From Microcoleus sp036705565 (lineage in GTDB: Bacteria > Cyanobacteriota > Cyanobacteriia > Cyanobacteriales > Microcoleaceae): a DNA stretch of 64,000 bases. The stretch lies in assembly GCA_036705565.1 (NCBI GenBank), contig JAUBUY010000026.1. The stretch is one strand, 5' to 3'. Below the pieces are notes generated by a model that was given only the letters and a program-made list of their open reading frames with translations, was not told where the DNA came from and searched no databases. Shown piece by piece: positions 44,731-54,630 of the stretch. Within the stretch, counting starts at the first letter, position 1. Each line of letters starts with the position of its first letter. The position numbers and the translations under genes are program-made.

Positions 44731-47700
44731 ATGCAAAACCCACGCAATACTGAACCCCAAGCAAAAATCGACCCCTCTGTTTCAACGGATTCTAACAAAG
44801 CGTTTTACCCAGCCCCGCCTTTGCCAACTGATGTAGGGATGGTTCTGCAATTGGCAGATGGTAGCATTCAGGGGTGCAATTCTCACGCCCAGGAGCTATT
44901 GGGGATGACAGCAGAACAGATGCTCTTATGCACTTCAATCAACAGTCGCTGGCAGACTCTGCGTGAAGATGGCTCGGATTTTCCCGGCGAGACGCATCCG
45001 GCGATGGTGGCGCTGCAAACCGGGCAACCATGTTTAAATGTCATCATGGGCTTTTATCGGCCACAGGGAGAATTGATTTGGTTGACGCTCAATTCTCAAC
45101 CTTTATTTCAGGGAGATCGATCGACTCCCTATGCGGTAGTAACAACCTTCACTCCTATCGCTCAACCTCAACCCGAACCAGTCTGTAACGCGCCCGCGGC
45201 CCAACTGTCAGACACCCTCGAAAGTATTTCCGACGGGTTCTTTGCTTTGGATCGAGACTGGCGATTTACCTACCTCAATTCGCAAGCGGCGCGGTGGCTG
45301 AATCGACCCTCGAAAGATTTGATTGGCAACAGCATTTGGGAAGAGTTTCCCGAATCAGTGGGCAGTTTGTTTGAGATCGCATCTTGCACCATTCTCAAGA
45401 ACGGGCAAGATGCCCGTTTCACAAAAGATGAATTTTCTTCTTGTGGAACAGGCATCTTGCCTGTTCGGGAACAAATTACGGTGAGTTTTGAATTTTTTGA
45501 TCCGCCACTCAATGCTTGGTATGCGGTACGAGCTTATCTCATCCCATCGGGACTTGCCGTTTATTTTCAAGATGTCACCGAGCAGAAAGCGGATCGGGCT
45601 GATTCAATTAAACAAGCACAAACTTCGCAGCAACAACTAACAGAAATCGAGGCGATTTATGCTAGTGCGCCGATCGGACTTTGCTTCCTCGATACCGAGT
45701 TGCGGTTTGTCCGCATCAACGATCGGCTAGCAGAAATAAACGGAGTTCCAGCCGCCGCCCACATCGGCAAAACATTGCGCGAAATCTTGCCAGAAATGGC
45801 AGATGATTTAGAGCCAATTTACCGACAAGTTATTGAAACTAAAGTTCCACTTCAACAGCTCGAACTTAGCAGGACGAACTCAGCACAGCCGGGAGTCGAT
45901 CGCGATTGGCTGTTGAGTGTCTATCCACTCAGGGCCGAGGACGATCGCGTCCTGGGAGTGAATGTGACGGTGCTAGAAATTACCGATCGCAAAGCTACCA
46001 AAAAAGAAATTGAACGGCTCAACCAAGAACTAGAGCGACGAGTCAATGAACTGGAATCGATACTTGATGCTGTACCCGTCGGCATTACGATCGCCCGCGA
46101 CCCACAGTGTAAAGTAATTCGCGCTAACCGATTTGCCCAGTCGATGTTGATAGTGCCGCCGGATACCAATGTTTCTGGAACCGGAGAGCAAGCCGCAACC
46201 CTTCCGTTTAGACGATTCCGCAACGGAGAAGAAATTCCAGGAGAACAACTCCCAATGCAACTAGCTGCGGCTTCCGGCGTCCAAGTGCGAGATGTGGAAA
46301 TTCAAATGGTGCGCGAGGACGGGGTAGCCTTTGATTGGTTGGTGAATGCGGTGCCGTTATTTGACGAAGAGGGCGCAGTTCGCGGCTGTGTGGCGGCGTT
46401 TATGGATATTAGCGATCGCAAACAAGCTCTTGCTGCTTTGGGTCGTTCCGAGGAACGCTATCGCACTTTGTTTGAGTCCCTAGACGAAGGTTTTTGCGTC
46501 ATCGAAATGCTGTTTGACGCCAACGAAAAGCCGATCGATTACCGCTTTTTGGAAGTCAATCCTGCTTTTGTGAAACAAACCGGACTCGAACAAGCTACAG
46601 GTAAAACGGTGCGACAGCTCCTTCCAAATCACGAAAATTATTGGTTTGAGATGTACGGCAAAGTCGCGCTCACGGGGGAACCATTGCGCTTTGAACACGG
46701 CTCGGAAGCCATGAACCGCTGGTTTGAGGTTTCGGCGTTCCGCACTCCTGAGCCGGACAGCCGCAAAGTTGCCATACTTTTCAAAGACATCAGCGATCGC
46801 AAACAATCGGAGAATCTCCTGCGGCAACAGTCCGAGCAACTGCGACTGTTCGTCAAACATTCGCCTGCGGGGGTGGCGATGTTTGACCGCCAGATGCGGT
46901 ATATGCTGGTGAGCGACCGCTGGCTATCAAGTTACGGGATCGGCACTCAAAACATTGTGGGCCGATCGCACTACGACATCTTTCCCAATTTGCCCGATCG
47001 TTGGAAACAAATCCACGAGCGCTGTCTGGCGGGAGCAGTCGAAACCTGCCCTGAAGATCGGTTTACCCGCCCTGATGGCTCCATCGACTGGGTGCGCTGG
47101 GAAATTCACCCTTGGCGAACCAACACTAATGAGATTGGCGGCATCATGATTTTTTGCGAAATCATCACCGAACGCAAAAACGCTGAACTCGCGCTCTCTG
47201 GGGCCAACCAACAAGTCAGCAATATTATAGAAAGTATTACCGATGCCTTTATCGCGATCGATTCACAATGGCGCTTTACCTACGTTAATGCCACAGCAGA
47301 AAAACTGCTTTCTCGATCGAGAAACGACTTGCTAGGTCGATCTATCTGGGAGGTATTCCCCGCCGAAAAAGAATCCTATTCAAGGGCATATCAAGAATTT
47401 CATCGAGTCGTTAACGAGCAAGTTTCTGTCAAGTTTGAAGAGTTCTCGCCCTCGCTCCAAATGTATATAGAAGTGAGCGCCTATCCTGCGGCCGAAGGAC
47501 TTACGGCTTATTGGAGCGATATTAGCGATCGCAAACGCACGGAAGAAGAACTGCGACAAAAAAATGCGATTTTGAACGTAATTAACGAGTCAGCACCCAC
47601 GCCCATTTTTGTCAAAGATCGAGAAGGACGGATTATTTATGCCAATCCAGCCACGCTGGAAATAATGGGCAAATCTGCTTCTGAAGTAATTGGTGGTCGC

Positions 47701-49899
47701 GATATCGATTTATACCCAGTAACAGAACTTGCAGTCGCAGTCACGGAAAACGATCGGCGGATTATGGAGTCGGGACAAACAGAAGTCCTCGAAGAATCTC
47801 ACGATGGCATTCGCACATTTCTGGTAATGAAAGCTCCCTACCGCAATCAGGCGGGAGAAGTCATCGGCCTGATTGGCATCTCCAGCGACATCACAAATCG
47901 CAAACGAGCCGAAGTCGCCCGGGAAGAACAAACTAAGTTACTGCAAGTCATCATTGACAGCATTGGCGATGGTTTAATTTTGGCAAACCAACAAGGGGAG
48001 TTTGTGTTGTTTAACCAAGCCGCAGTCGGGGTATTCGGTCAGCTATCGAATGAAAAATCTTGTGAGGAATGGTCGAACACCTACGGACTATTTTTGGCAG
48101 ACCAAAAAACCCTTTTCCCCGCCGCTGAACTACCTCTAGCCAGAGCAATAAAAGGTGAATATGTCAATGATGTAGAGGTATTTGTCCGTCGCCAAGATAC
48201 CGAAGGTCGCTGGATCAGTATCAGCGGTTATCCGGTAGTTGATATTAGCAACGAAATCAAAGGCGGAGTGATTGTCTGTCGGGATATCACAGAACGCAAA
48301 CAAGCTTTATCAGCGCTCCAAGAAAGCGAAGAACGATTCCGCACTATGGCTAACAATGCTCCTTTTATGGTATGGGTAACAGACTCCACAGGCTATTGCA
48401 CTTTCTTGAGCGAAACCTGGTATGAATTCACAGGTCAAACTGAGGAAACAGGTTTAGGATTTGGTTGGATAAACGCGCTGCATCCAGAAGACCGCGAACA
48501 GGTCAAGAACGCATTTTTTACCGCCAAGGAACGCCAGGAACGGTACAGCGTTGAATATCGCGTCGGGCGCAAGGATGGCGGATATTCTTGGGCGATCGAT
48601 GCGGCGGCTCCCAGATTTTCCGAAAGCGGACAATTTGAGGGTTATATCGGCTCTGTAATCGACATTACAGAACGCAAACAAGTGGAAACCGACCGTGATA
48701 TAGTTCTCCAATTAGAACAAACTGCCCGCACGGAAGCCGAGCGAGCTAACCGCATTAAAGATGAGTTTCTGGCTGTGCTTTCTCACGAGTTGCGATCGCC
48801 CCTGAATCCGATTTTAGGCTGGTCGCAACTGCTCGTCGGCGGCAAGCTGAACGCCAGTCAAAGTGCCAAAGCTTTTGAGACTATTGAGCGCAACGCCAGA
48901 CTGCAATCTCAATTAATCGAAGACTTGCTTGACGTATCTCGGATTCTGCAAGGAAAACTCAGATTGAATGTTGCTCCAATGAATCTGGCAACCATTATTC
49001 CATCTGCTGTGGAAACCGTGCAATTAGCAGCGGAAGCTAAAAAAATTCAAATCCAAACAATCTTAAATCCCGATGTCGGGCAAGTTCTCGGTGATACAAG
49101 TCGCTTGCAACAAATTGTGTGGAATTTGTTATCAAATGCTGTGAAATTCACGCCAGAAGGCGGTCGAGTAGAAGTTCGATTAGGGCAAATCGAACACCAA
49201 GCTCAAATTAAAGTTACGGACACGGGTAAAGGTATTCTTCCCGATTTCTTGCCTTATGTTTTTGACCATTTCCGACAAGAAGATGGCGCAACAACTCGCA
49301 AATTTGGCGGCTTGGGACTGGGATTGGCGATCGTTCGCCAACTGATCGAACTTCACGGCGGAACGGTGTTTGCAGAAAGCGCAGGAGAAGGTCAAGGAGC
49401 GACGTTTACGGTGAGATTACCGCTATTAAATGATGATTCTAGAAGGCAGGAGGATGAAGCCCTCAATTGGTCTGCTTGTCCCGCTCTCTCATCCTTGCCC
49501 CTAGCTGGATTGAGAATTTTGGTGGTAGATGATGAACTCGACTCGCGAGATTTTGTGGCTTTCGTGCTTGAGGAAGCGGGTGCAGAGGTGATTTCCCTGT
49601 CATCTGCTGCTGAGGCGCTAGAGTCGATCGAACAAACTGCACCGGATTTGCTCGTCAGCGACATCGGAATGCCCCAGATGGACGGATATATGTTGATCCA
49701 TCGCATCCGCACTCAGCTTGCGCCTGAGTATCGGCAGTTGTTGGCGATCGCCTTAACGGCCTATGCTGGAGAAGCCAACGAGCGCCAAATTTTGCAAGCC
49801 GGATTTGACAAACACTTAGCCAAGCCGATCAATTCGACCCAGTTAGTTGCTACTGTAGCGCGATCGATCGCCCGTGAGCGCCTTGAAAATAAAGCCTGA
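44731..49899 (+). CDS. Giant multi-PAS hybrid histidine kinase
   Basis: 1722 residues, no TM, therefore cytoplasmic. About ten consecutive PAS/PAC domains cover residues ~30-1315, several ending in the DISDRK/DITERK motif that closes a PAC segment. Then HisKA with SHELRSPLNPILGW (His1352), HATPase_c with N box and GGLGLGLAIVRQL, and a receiver (~1595-1712) with VVDDE, phosphoacceptor Asp1644 in SDIGMPQMDGY and Lys in LAKPIN. The second PAS (WRFTYLNSQAARWLNRPSKD) carries an in-frame 87-bp insertion of a palindromic repeat (residues ~217-246, including NGQDAR and GTGILPV) that displaces the YxEYH-type helix kept in its sister PAS domains. Signals are unknown; no gene is coupled downstream. Confidence 0.94.
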   Translation: MQNPRNTEPQAKIDPSVSTDSNKAFYPAPPLPTDVGMVLQLADGSIQGCNSHAQELLGMTAEQMLLCTSINSRWQTLREDGSDFPGETHPAMVALQTGQPCLNVIMGFYRPQGELIWLTLNSQPLFQGDRSTPYAVVTTFTPIAQPQPEPVCNAPAAQLSDTLESISDGFFALDRDWRFTYLNSQAARWLNRPSKDLIGNSIWEEFPESVGSLFEIASCTILKNGQDARFTKDEFSSCGTGILPVREQITVSFEFFDPPLNAWYAVRAYLIPSGLAVYFQDVTEQKADRADSIKQAQTSQQQLTEIEAIYASAPIGLCFLDTELRFVRINDRLAEINGVPAAAHIGKTLREILPEMADDLEPIYRQVIETKVPLQQLELSRTNSAQPGVDRDWLLSVYPLRAEDDRVLGVNVTVLEITDRKATKKEIERLNQELERRVNELESILDAVPVGITIARDPQCKVIRANRFAQSMLIVPPDTNVSGTGEQAATLPFRRFRNGEEIPGEQLPMQLAAASGVQVRDVEIQMVREDGVAFDWLVNAVPLFDEEGAVRGCVAAFMDISDRKQALAALGRSEERYRTLFESLDEGFCVIEMLFDANEKPIDYRFLEVNPAFVKQTGLEQATGKTVRQLLPNHENYWFEMYGKVALTGEPLRFEHGSEAMNRWFEVSAFRTPEPDSRKVAILFKDISDRKQSENLLRQQSEQLRLFVKHSPAGVAMFDRQMRYMLVSDRWLSSYGIGTQNIVGRSHYDIFPNLPDRWKQIHERCLAGAVETCPEDRFTRPDGSIDWVRWEIHPWRTNTNEIGGIMIFCEIITERKNAELALSGANQQVSNIIESITDAFIAIDSQWRFTYVNATAEKLLSRSRNDLLGRSIWEVFPAEKESYSRAYQEFHRVVNEQVSVKFEEFSPSLQMYIEVSAYPAAEGLTAYWSDISDRKRTEEELRQKNAILNVINESAPTPIFVKDREGRIIYANPATLEIMGKSASEVIGGRDIDLYPVTELAVAVTENDRRIMESGQTEVLEESHDGIRTFLVMKAPYRNQAGEVIGLIGISSDITNRKRAEVAREEQTKLLQVIIDSIGDGLILANQQGEFVLFNQAAVGVFGQLSNEKSCEEWSNTYGLFLADQKTLFPAAELPLARAIKGEYVNDVEVFVRRQDTEGRWISISGYPVVDISNEIKGGVIVCRDITERKQALSALQESEERFRTMANNAPFMVWVTDSTGYCTFLSETWYEFTGQTEETGLGFGWINALHPEDREQVKNAFFTAKERQERYSVEYRVGRKDGGYSWAIDAAAPRFSESGQFEGYIGSVIDITERKQVETDRDIVLQLEQTARTEAERANRIKDEFLAVLSHELRSPLNPILGWSQLLVGGKLNASQSAKAFETIERNARLQSQLIEDLLDVSRILQGKLRLNVAPMNLATIIPSAVETVQLAAEAKKIQIQTILNPDVGQVLGDTSRLQQIVWNLLSNAVKFTPEGGRVEVRLGQIEHQAQIKVTDTGKGILPDFLPYVFDHFRQEDGATTRKFGGLGLGLAIVRQLIELHGGTVFAESAGEGQGATFTVRLPLLNDDSRRQEDEALNWSACPALSSLPLAGLRILVVDDELDSRDFVAFVLEEAGAEVISLSSAAEALESIEQTAPDLLVSDIGMPQMDGYMLIHRIRTQLAPEYRQLLAIALTAYAGEANERQILQAGFDKHLAKPINSTQLVATVARSIARERLENKA
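45380..45466. repeat. Palindromic GCATCTTGCC repeat inside a kinase gene
   Basis: 87 bp that align with the intergenic copy at 55815-55900 (CATCTTGCACCATTCT, then GAACxGGC, AATTTTCTT, TTGTGGAACAGGC). It keeps the reading frame. The core GGAACAGGCATCTTGCCTGT is also the core of the 69-bp array at 29793. Confidence 0.88.
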
Positions 49900-50040
49900 G
49901 CGATCGGTAAGACATGGCACTGTAGTTGATTTAGCTCATTACAGCACCCGCGTTTTGCGTAATTTCAAACTGAATTTGCCCCTTAAAAATATTATCCCTG
50001 TTTCTTCCCTCGAACGTCGAATCTCGAACCTCGAATCTCA

Positions 50041-50104
50041 ACATCCATCCATTAAATCCGTTAAATCCCTTACATCCGCTACATAATCCGTTGCCGAACT
50101 CCCT
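50041..50104 (-). repeat. GTTCGGCAACGGATT repeat, diverged reverse copy
   Basis: The reverse strand reads GGGAGTTCGGCAACGGATT, then GCGGATGTAAGGGATTTAAC. It is related to 25016 and 26974 and lies ~65 bp upstream of rplI. Confidence 0.7.
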
Positions 50105-50168
50105 TGCGATCGCCCCTAAAACTTCGCTATTATAAAAAGTTGCAGTTAAAACCCCACAACCCACGATC

Positions 50169-50627
50169 ATGGCCAAGCGCGTTCAATTAGTTTTAAATAA
50201 AGATGTCAGCAAACTCGGCAAAGCTGGCGACGTAGTAGAAGTAGCCCCAGGCTACGCCCGCAACTACCTAGTACCCCAAGGCATGGGATTTAAAGCCACT
50301 CCAGGCATTCTCAAGCAAGCAGAGCGCCGCCGTGAAGAAGAAAGACTGCGCCAGCTAGAGCTCAAGCAGCAAGCTGAAGTCCGCAAAACCGCCCTCGAAT
50401 CGGCTGGGCCTTTCATCATTTCCAAGCAAGTTGGCGAAGCTGACGCGATTTTTGGTACTGTTACCAACCAAGAAGTAGCAGAACTAATTTTCAACTCTAC
50501 CAGTCAAGAAGTCGATCGGCGCGGCATCACCCTACCCGAAATTCGCCAAACTGGTACATACAAAGCTGAAATCAAACTACACGCAGAAGTTACCGCCGAA
50601 GTTGATATTCAAGTGGTTCCGATGTAA
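50169..50627 (+). CDS. rplI: 50S ribosomal protein L9
   Basis: 152 residues, the usual length. It binds 23S rRNA and helps frame maintenance and ribosome spacing. The N-terminal domain has KRVQLVLNKDVSKLGKAGDV and VVEVAPGYARNYLVPQG, the L9 signature; a charged connecting helix (RRREEERLRQLELKQQAEVR) links to the C-terminal domain (GPFIISKQVGEADAIFGTVT). It is not followed closely by dnaB as in many bacteria: 494 bp of repeats lie between, though dnaB is the next gene on the same strand. Confidence 0.98.
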   Translation: MAKRVQLVLNKDVSKLGKAGDVVEVAPGYARNYLVPQGMGFKATPGILKQAERRREEERLRQLELKQQAEVRKTALESAGPFIISKQVGEADAIFGTVTNQEVAELIFNSTSQEVDRRGITLPEIRQTGTYKAEIKLHAEVTAEVDIQVVPM

Positions 50628-50637
50628 TTAAGAGTTA

Positions 50638-50675
50638 TCAGTCATTAGTTGTTAGTCATTAGTCATTAGCTAACA
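50638..50675. repeat. Heptamer array AGTCATT
   Basis: Tandem AGTCATT/AGTTGTT units just after the rplI stop. Confidence 0.8.
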
Positions 50676-50763
50676 ACTAAGCACTGCTAAGTAAGGACTC
50701 AGTAACGCTAACTTGCAGATTGAGAACCGGAGCATCTCTGCAGAGAGTAAGAAGCATTTTTTC

Positions 50764-50828
50764 AGGAGTGCGAGATCGAGAGAGCGTGAGTCTGGTATAA
50801 ACGCGAGCTCGCGACAGATCGCACTCCT
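50764..50828. repeat. Inverted repeat AGGAGTGCGA
   Basis: AGGAGTGCGAGATCG near 50764 pairs with GATCGCACTCCT ending at 50828; a related GATCGCACTCCT end occurs at ~41868. Confidence 0.55.
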
Positions 50829-50954
50829 ACAAAACCTTACACTGATAATAACTAATGACCCCGCCGGAAAAACGGACACAAGCCCCGACGCTCCTGATGG
50901 TCGAACCTACAATTTTAGGATATTGTTCAAGCTCCCAGATTCATCTGTAGAGTA

Positions 50955-51100
50955 AATCTAAAATCGAAAATCGAAAATCGAAAATCTACAACCTAAAACC
51001 TAAAATCGAAAATCTACAACCTAAAACCTAAAGCCGAAAATCTAAAACCTAAAACCTAAAACAGAAAATCTAAAATCTAAAATCTAAAATCTAAAATCGA
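50955..51100. repeat. Long mixed heptamer array AAAATC(T/G)
   Basis: About 20 heptamers alternating among AAAATCT, AAAATCG and AAAACCT, ending 22 bp before the dnaB start. It fills most of the rplI-dnaB spacer. Confidence 0.92.
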
Positions 51101-51121
51101 CTGACTGAGGACTATTGACTA

Positions 51122-53932
51122 ATGAGCGATTTGATGCCGACAAATATAGAGGCAGAAGAAGCAATTTTGGGCGGGATTTTAATTGACCCCGAAGCTATTT
51201 CCCGAATTGCCGAACTGCTGCGCCCGGAGTTTTTTGCCATCACCGCTCATCAAGTCATTTATCGATCGGCATTAGGGCTATTTTTACAGGGCCAACCTAC
51301 CGATTTAATGACGGTAACAACTGCGCTAACCGACCGCAACCAGTTAGAGCAAGTAGGAGGACTAACTAAATTAGCACAATTAGTCGATCGCACAGTTTCC
51401 GCAGTCAACATCGACCAATATGCAGTTTTAGTTGAAGACAAATATCAGCGCCGCAAATTAATCGAAGCTGGCAACAACATAGTACAATTAGGTTACGAGA
51501 CAGCAGTACCGCTAGAAACAGTCTTAGACCGCGCCGAACAAGAAATTTTCAGCATAACTCAAGAACGCCCGCAACAGGATTTAGTGTCGATCGGCGAAAC
51601 ACTAAACCAAACATTTCAAGACCTAGAAAATCGCAATGAAGGCCTCACACTTCCCGGTATTCCGTGCGGTTTTTATGACTTAGATGCTATGACAGGAGGC
51701 TTTCAGCGATCGGATTTAATCATCGTTGCAGCCAGGCCGGCGATGGGCAAGTGCCAAGCAGCCTCTACCGTAATAGTAGAAAGTGATGGAACTGTTTCTA
51801 GTATAGAACAAATCTATCAAAAACGTCAAGCTGAATTACTAACATTAGGAGAAGATTGGCAATTTCACCTAACTAGACCATCAGCTTTTATAGATGATGG
51901 AATTAAGCCTGTATTTCGGGTTACAACAAGACTGGGACGATTTATAGAAACTACAATTACACACCCATTTTTAACAATTAAGGGCTGGCGGCAGTTGAGG
52001 GAAATACAAGTAGGCGATAAGATTGCTGTTCCCCGCAGGATGAATGTTTTTGGTAAAGAAACCATCCGAGACTGTGAAGTTAAATTATTGGCTTATCTAA
52101 TTGGCGATGGGTGTTTGACACGCAGCGCGCCACACTTCACCAATGGAAATACTGCTATACTACAAGATTTTGCTGAAGCTGCTACTAGCTTCGGAGGTCT
52201 TAAGCTGCGATTTAACGATAAAGGGAGACGCGCACCAGAATATTATGTCATGGGCGATCGAGAAAGTTACACAGATAGTATAAAAAACTTTGGTTATAAT
52301 TTAGAACTAATCCTTTTAAAACGAAATTTTGACTCTAAAAAATTAGCGCTAGAATTGAAAGTTCCACCGCGATTAGTCCGGTCTTGGGTGGAAGGAATAG
52401 CATTTCCCAATCAAGAATTATTTAGTGGCATTTGCAGAGTTTTAAGAGTAGATCCAGAACACCTTGCCGATGAGGGAATGGATGTTATTAATACAAGTCA
52501 TAAAAATCCCCTGAGAAATTGGTTAGAAAAGTTAGGTCTGATGGGAAAAAATGCTCATGAGAAAACCGTACCGGACATAGTGTTTAGATTGCGGCGATCG
52601 CAAGTTGCCCTTTTCCTCAACCGCCTCTTTTCAACTGACGGCTGGGCAACCCTACTTACCAGCGGTCAATCTCAACTAGGCTACTGTTCTGTCAGCGAAG
52701 GACTAGCCAGACACGTACAGCATCTACTGCTGAGATTTGGCATCATTGCAGCCCTCAAAAAGCGTTCTGTCAAATACAAAAATACTCGTAGACCAGCTTG
52801 GCAAATCGATATTACTGATGCAAAATCAATCAAAACATTCATATCAGAAATTGGCATTTTTGGCAAAGAGGTAGCCTTATTCAAAGTAAAAGAAGCATTA
52901 GAAAATAAAGAATCTCACAATAACCGCGATTTGATTCCTGTAGAGGCGTGGGAATACCTAGCATTAGCAAAAGGCAACGAATCTTGGGCATCCTTAGCAA
53001 AACGCGCAGACATCAAAGGTCACTCAAATATCCACGTTGGTAAACGTGCGCTGTCCAGAGAAAGATTTTTAGTTTTAGCAACGGCTTTAGATAATTTATG
53101 GCTGAAAAAACTGGCAGATAGCGAGGTTTACTGGGATGAAATAGTTTCTATCGAACCGATGGGAAACAAGCAAGTTTACGACTTAACTATCCCGGAGACA
53201 CACAATTTTGTGGCTAACGATATCTGCGTTCACAATACAGCTTTCTGTACCAACATCGCCCATCACATCGCCGCCGGACAGCAAAAATTGCCGGTTGCCG
53301 TTTTCAGCTTAGAAATGTCGAAAGAACAGCTAGTGCAGCGTATCCTGTCGAGTGAAGCCAAAATAGAAAGCAACAGGTTGCGATCGGGTAGAATCAGTCA
53401 AAACGAATGGGAACCAATCAGTACAGCCATTGGCAATTTATCAGAACTACCACTATTTATTGACGATACTCCCAATATTACCGTCACAGAAATACGATCG
53501 AAAGTCCGCCGCCTCCAAGCAGAACAAGGCGGAAGCCTAGGATTAGTCTTGCTAGATTACCTGCAATTAATGGAAGGTACTAGCGACAACCGTGTGCAAG
53601 AACTATCTCGAATTACCAGAAGTCTTAAAGGTTTAGCCCGCGAACTCAACGTGCCGATTATTGCCTTATCTCAGTTGAGTCGGGGTGTGGAAGCGAGGAC
53701 AAACAAGCGGCCTATGATGTCTGATTTACGCGAAAGCGGATCGATCGAGCAAGACGCGGATTTAGTAATTATGCTCTACCGCGATGAATACTATAACCCT
53801 GACTCGCCCGATCGCGGAATTGCAGAAGTAATTATTACCAAACACAGAAACGGGCCCACAGGAATCATCAAACTATTATTTGACGCCCAATTTACCTGCT
53901 TTCGCAATCTGGCATCTCCGAAGCGATCGTAA
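51122..53932 (+). CDS. dnaB: Replicative DNA helicase DnaB with intein
   Basis: 936 codons encode a 441-residue DnaB helicase interrupted by a 495-residue intein. After splicing it would be the hexameric helicase of the replication fork. The N-terminal domain is standard (NIEAEEAILGGILIDPEAIS). The ATPase domain begins IIVAARPAMGK, and the intein (residues 211-705) lies between the P-loop Lys and the Thr that completes it (TAFCTNIAHHIA). Later motifs are intact: VFSLEMSKEQLVQRIL, LVLLDYLQLM, IALSQLSRGVEAR and MSDLRESGSIEQDADLVIML. Because the intein splits the Walker A motif, splicing is required for ATPase activity. A terminator-like hairpin follows. Confidence 0.97.
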   Translation: MSDLMPTNIEAEEAILGGILIDPEAISRIAELLRPEFFAITAHQVIYRSALGLFLQGQPTDLMTVTTALTDRNQLEQVGGLTKLAQLVDRTVSAVNIDQYAVLVEDKYQRRKLIEAGNNIVQLGYETAVPLETVLDRAEQEIFSITQERPQQDLVSIGETLNQTFQDLENRNEGLTLPGIPCGFYDLDAMTGGFQRSDLIIVAARPAMGKCQAASTVIVESDGTVSSIEQIYQKRQAELLTLGEDWQFHLTRPSAFIDDGIKPVFRVTTRLGRFIETTITHPFLTIKGWRQLREIQVGDKIAVPRRMNVFGKETIRDCEVKLLAYLIGDGCLTRSAPHFTNGNTAILQDFAEAATSFGGLKLRFNDKGRRAPEYYVMGDRESYTDSIKNFGYNLELILLKRNFDSKKLALELKVPPRLVRSWVEGIAFPNQELFSGICRVLRVDPEHLADEGMDVINTSHKNPLRNWLEKLGLMGKNAHEKTVPDIVFRLRRSQVALFLNRLFSTDGWATLLTSGQSQLGYCSVSEGLARHVQHLLLRFGIIAALKKRSVKYKNTRRPAWQIDITDAKSIKTFISEIGIFGKEVALFKVKEALENKESHNNRDLIPVEAWEYLALAKGNESWASLAKRADIKGHSNIHVGKRALSRERFLVLATALDNLWLKKLADSEVYWDEIVSIEPMGNKQVYDLTIPETHNFVANDICVHNTAFCTNIAHHIAAGQQKLPVAVFSLEMSKEQLVQRILSSEAKIESNRLRSGRISQNEWEPISTAIGNLSELPLFIDDTPNITVTEIRSKVRRLQAEQGGSLGLVLLDYLQLMEGTSDNRVQELSRITRSLKGLARELNVPIIALSQLSRGVEARTNKRPMMSDLRESGSIEQDADLVIMLYRDEYYNPDSPDRGIAEVIITKHRNGPTGIIKLLFDAQFTCFRNLASPKRS
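51752..53236 (+). mobile_element. DnaB intein with LAGLIDADG homing endonuclease
   Basis: In-frame protein intron, 495 residues. Splicing blocks: Cys1 in CQAASTVIVE (block A), TTITHPFLTIKGW with the block B Thr and His, VYDLTIPETHNFVANDI (block F) and the terminal His-Asn (block G) before Thr+1. The middle has the two dodecapeptide motifs of a DOD endonuclease, LLAYLIGDGCL and LNRLFSTDGW, both with their acidic residue, so the nuclease may be active. The site differs from the well-known Synechocystis DnaB intein site (before SIEQD), which is empty here. Confidence 0.95.
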
Positions 53933-53950
53933 ATCAACCAGAACATACAC

Positions 53951-53984
53951 AGAAACCCGGTTTCTTAAAAAAAACCGGGTTTCT
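53951..53984. terminator. Bidirectional hairpin between dnaB and FKBP gene
   Basis: The 13-bp stem AGAAACCCGGTTT/AAACCGGGTTTCT lies between convergent genes, with an A-rich loop. The same AGAAACCCGGTTTCT core recurs at 62644-62712 and ~44257. Confidence 0.65.
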
Positions 53985-54024
53985 AAATACCGTAAAAGTT
54001 TTACGTTGAATGAGATTGAGCTAC

Positions 54025-54630
54025 CTAGCCACCGATTCTCAACAATTCCACATCAAAAATCAGCGTAGCATTAGGAGGAATCACCCCGCCCGCACCGCGA
54101 GCGCCGTAACCGAGTTCAGGGGGAATAATCAACTTGCGCCGGTCTCCAACTTTCATCGTACCGACACCTTCATCCCAACCCTTAATTACTTGACCCACGC
54201 CAATTTTGAACTGAAAAGGTGAATTGCGATCGCGCGAACTGTCAAACTTCGTGCCATCCTCCAAAGTTCCAGTGTAGTGTACGACAACCGTCTGCCCGGT
54301 TTTTGGAGTCGCCCCCTTACCCTCTGTCAATTCAACATATTTCAGACCTGAATCTGTGGTGACAGTTTTCTCAGTATTAACAGTTTTCTCAGTATTATCA
54401 GTCATGTTATTGCCAGCGATAGTAGCTGGTACCTTCGGTAAAGTAGCATCAGCTACTAGCAAGCTATTTTCATTCAAAGACTGCGCTGACAACTTCTCAA
54501 TAGCAGTCTCGGGTAAAAGATTGTTCAATTCGGCTGCAACTGCTTGGGACCCAGAACCGCCCATTTGAGCGACTATCAAAAACAAAAAGCAAACCAGCAT
54601 TACTCCCAAGCTGACTAGAACTCCTCGCAA
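54025..54630 (-). CDS. FKBP-type peptidyl-prolyl cis-trans isomerase
   Basis: 201 residues. An N-terminal hydrophobic segment (LVSLGVMLVCFLFLIVAQMG) directs it to the membrane or the periplasm/thylakoid lumen. After a Ser/Thr-rich linker the FKBP domain (~95-201) has GLKYVELTEGKGATPKTGQT, VVHYTGTLEDGTKFDSSRDR, FKIGVGQVIKGWDEGVGTMK and ATLIFDVELLRI, with the active-site Tyr, Asp, Trp and Phe residues present. It catalyses proline isomerisation during folding of exported proteins. It is convergent with dnaB. Confidence 0.95.
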   Translation of the reverse strand: MRGVLVSLGVMLVCFLFLIVAQMGGSGSQAVAAELNNLLPETAIEKLSAQSLNENSLLVADATLPKVPATIAGNNMTDNTEKTVNTEKTVTTDSGLKYVELTEGKGATPKTGQTVVVHYTGTLEDGTKFDSSRDRNSPFQFKIGVGQVIKGWDEGVGTMKVGDRRKLIIPPELGYGARGAGGVIPPNATLIFDVELLRIGG

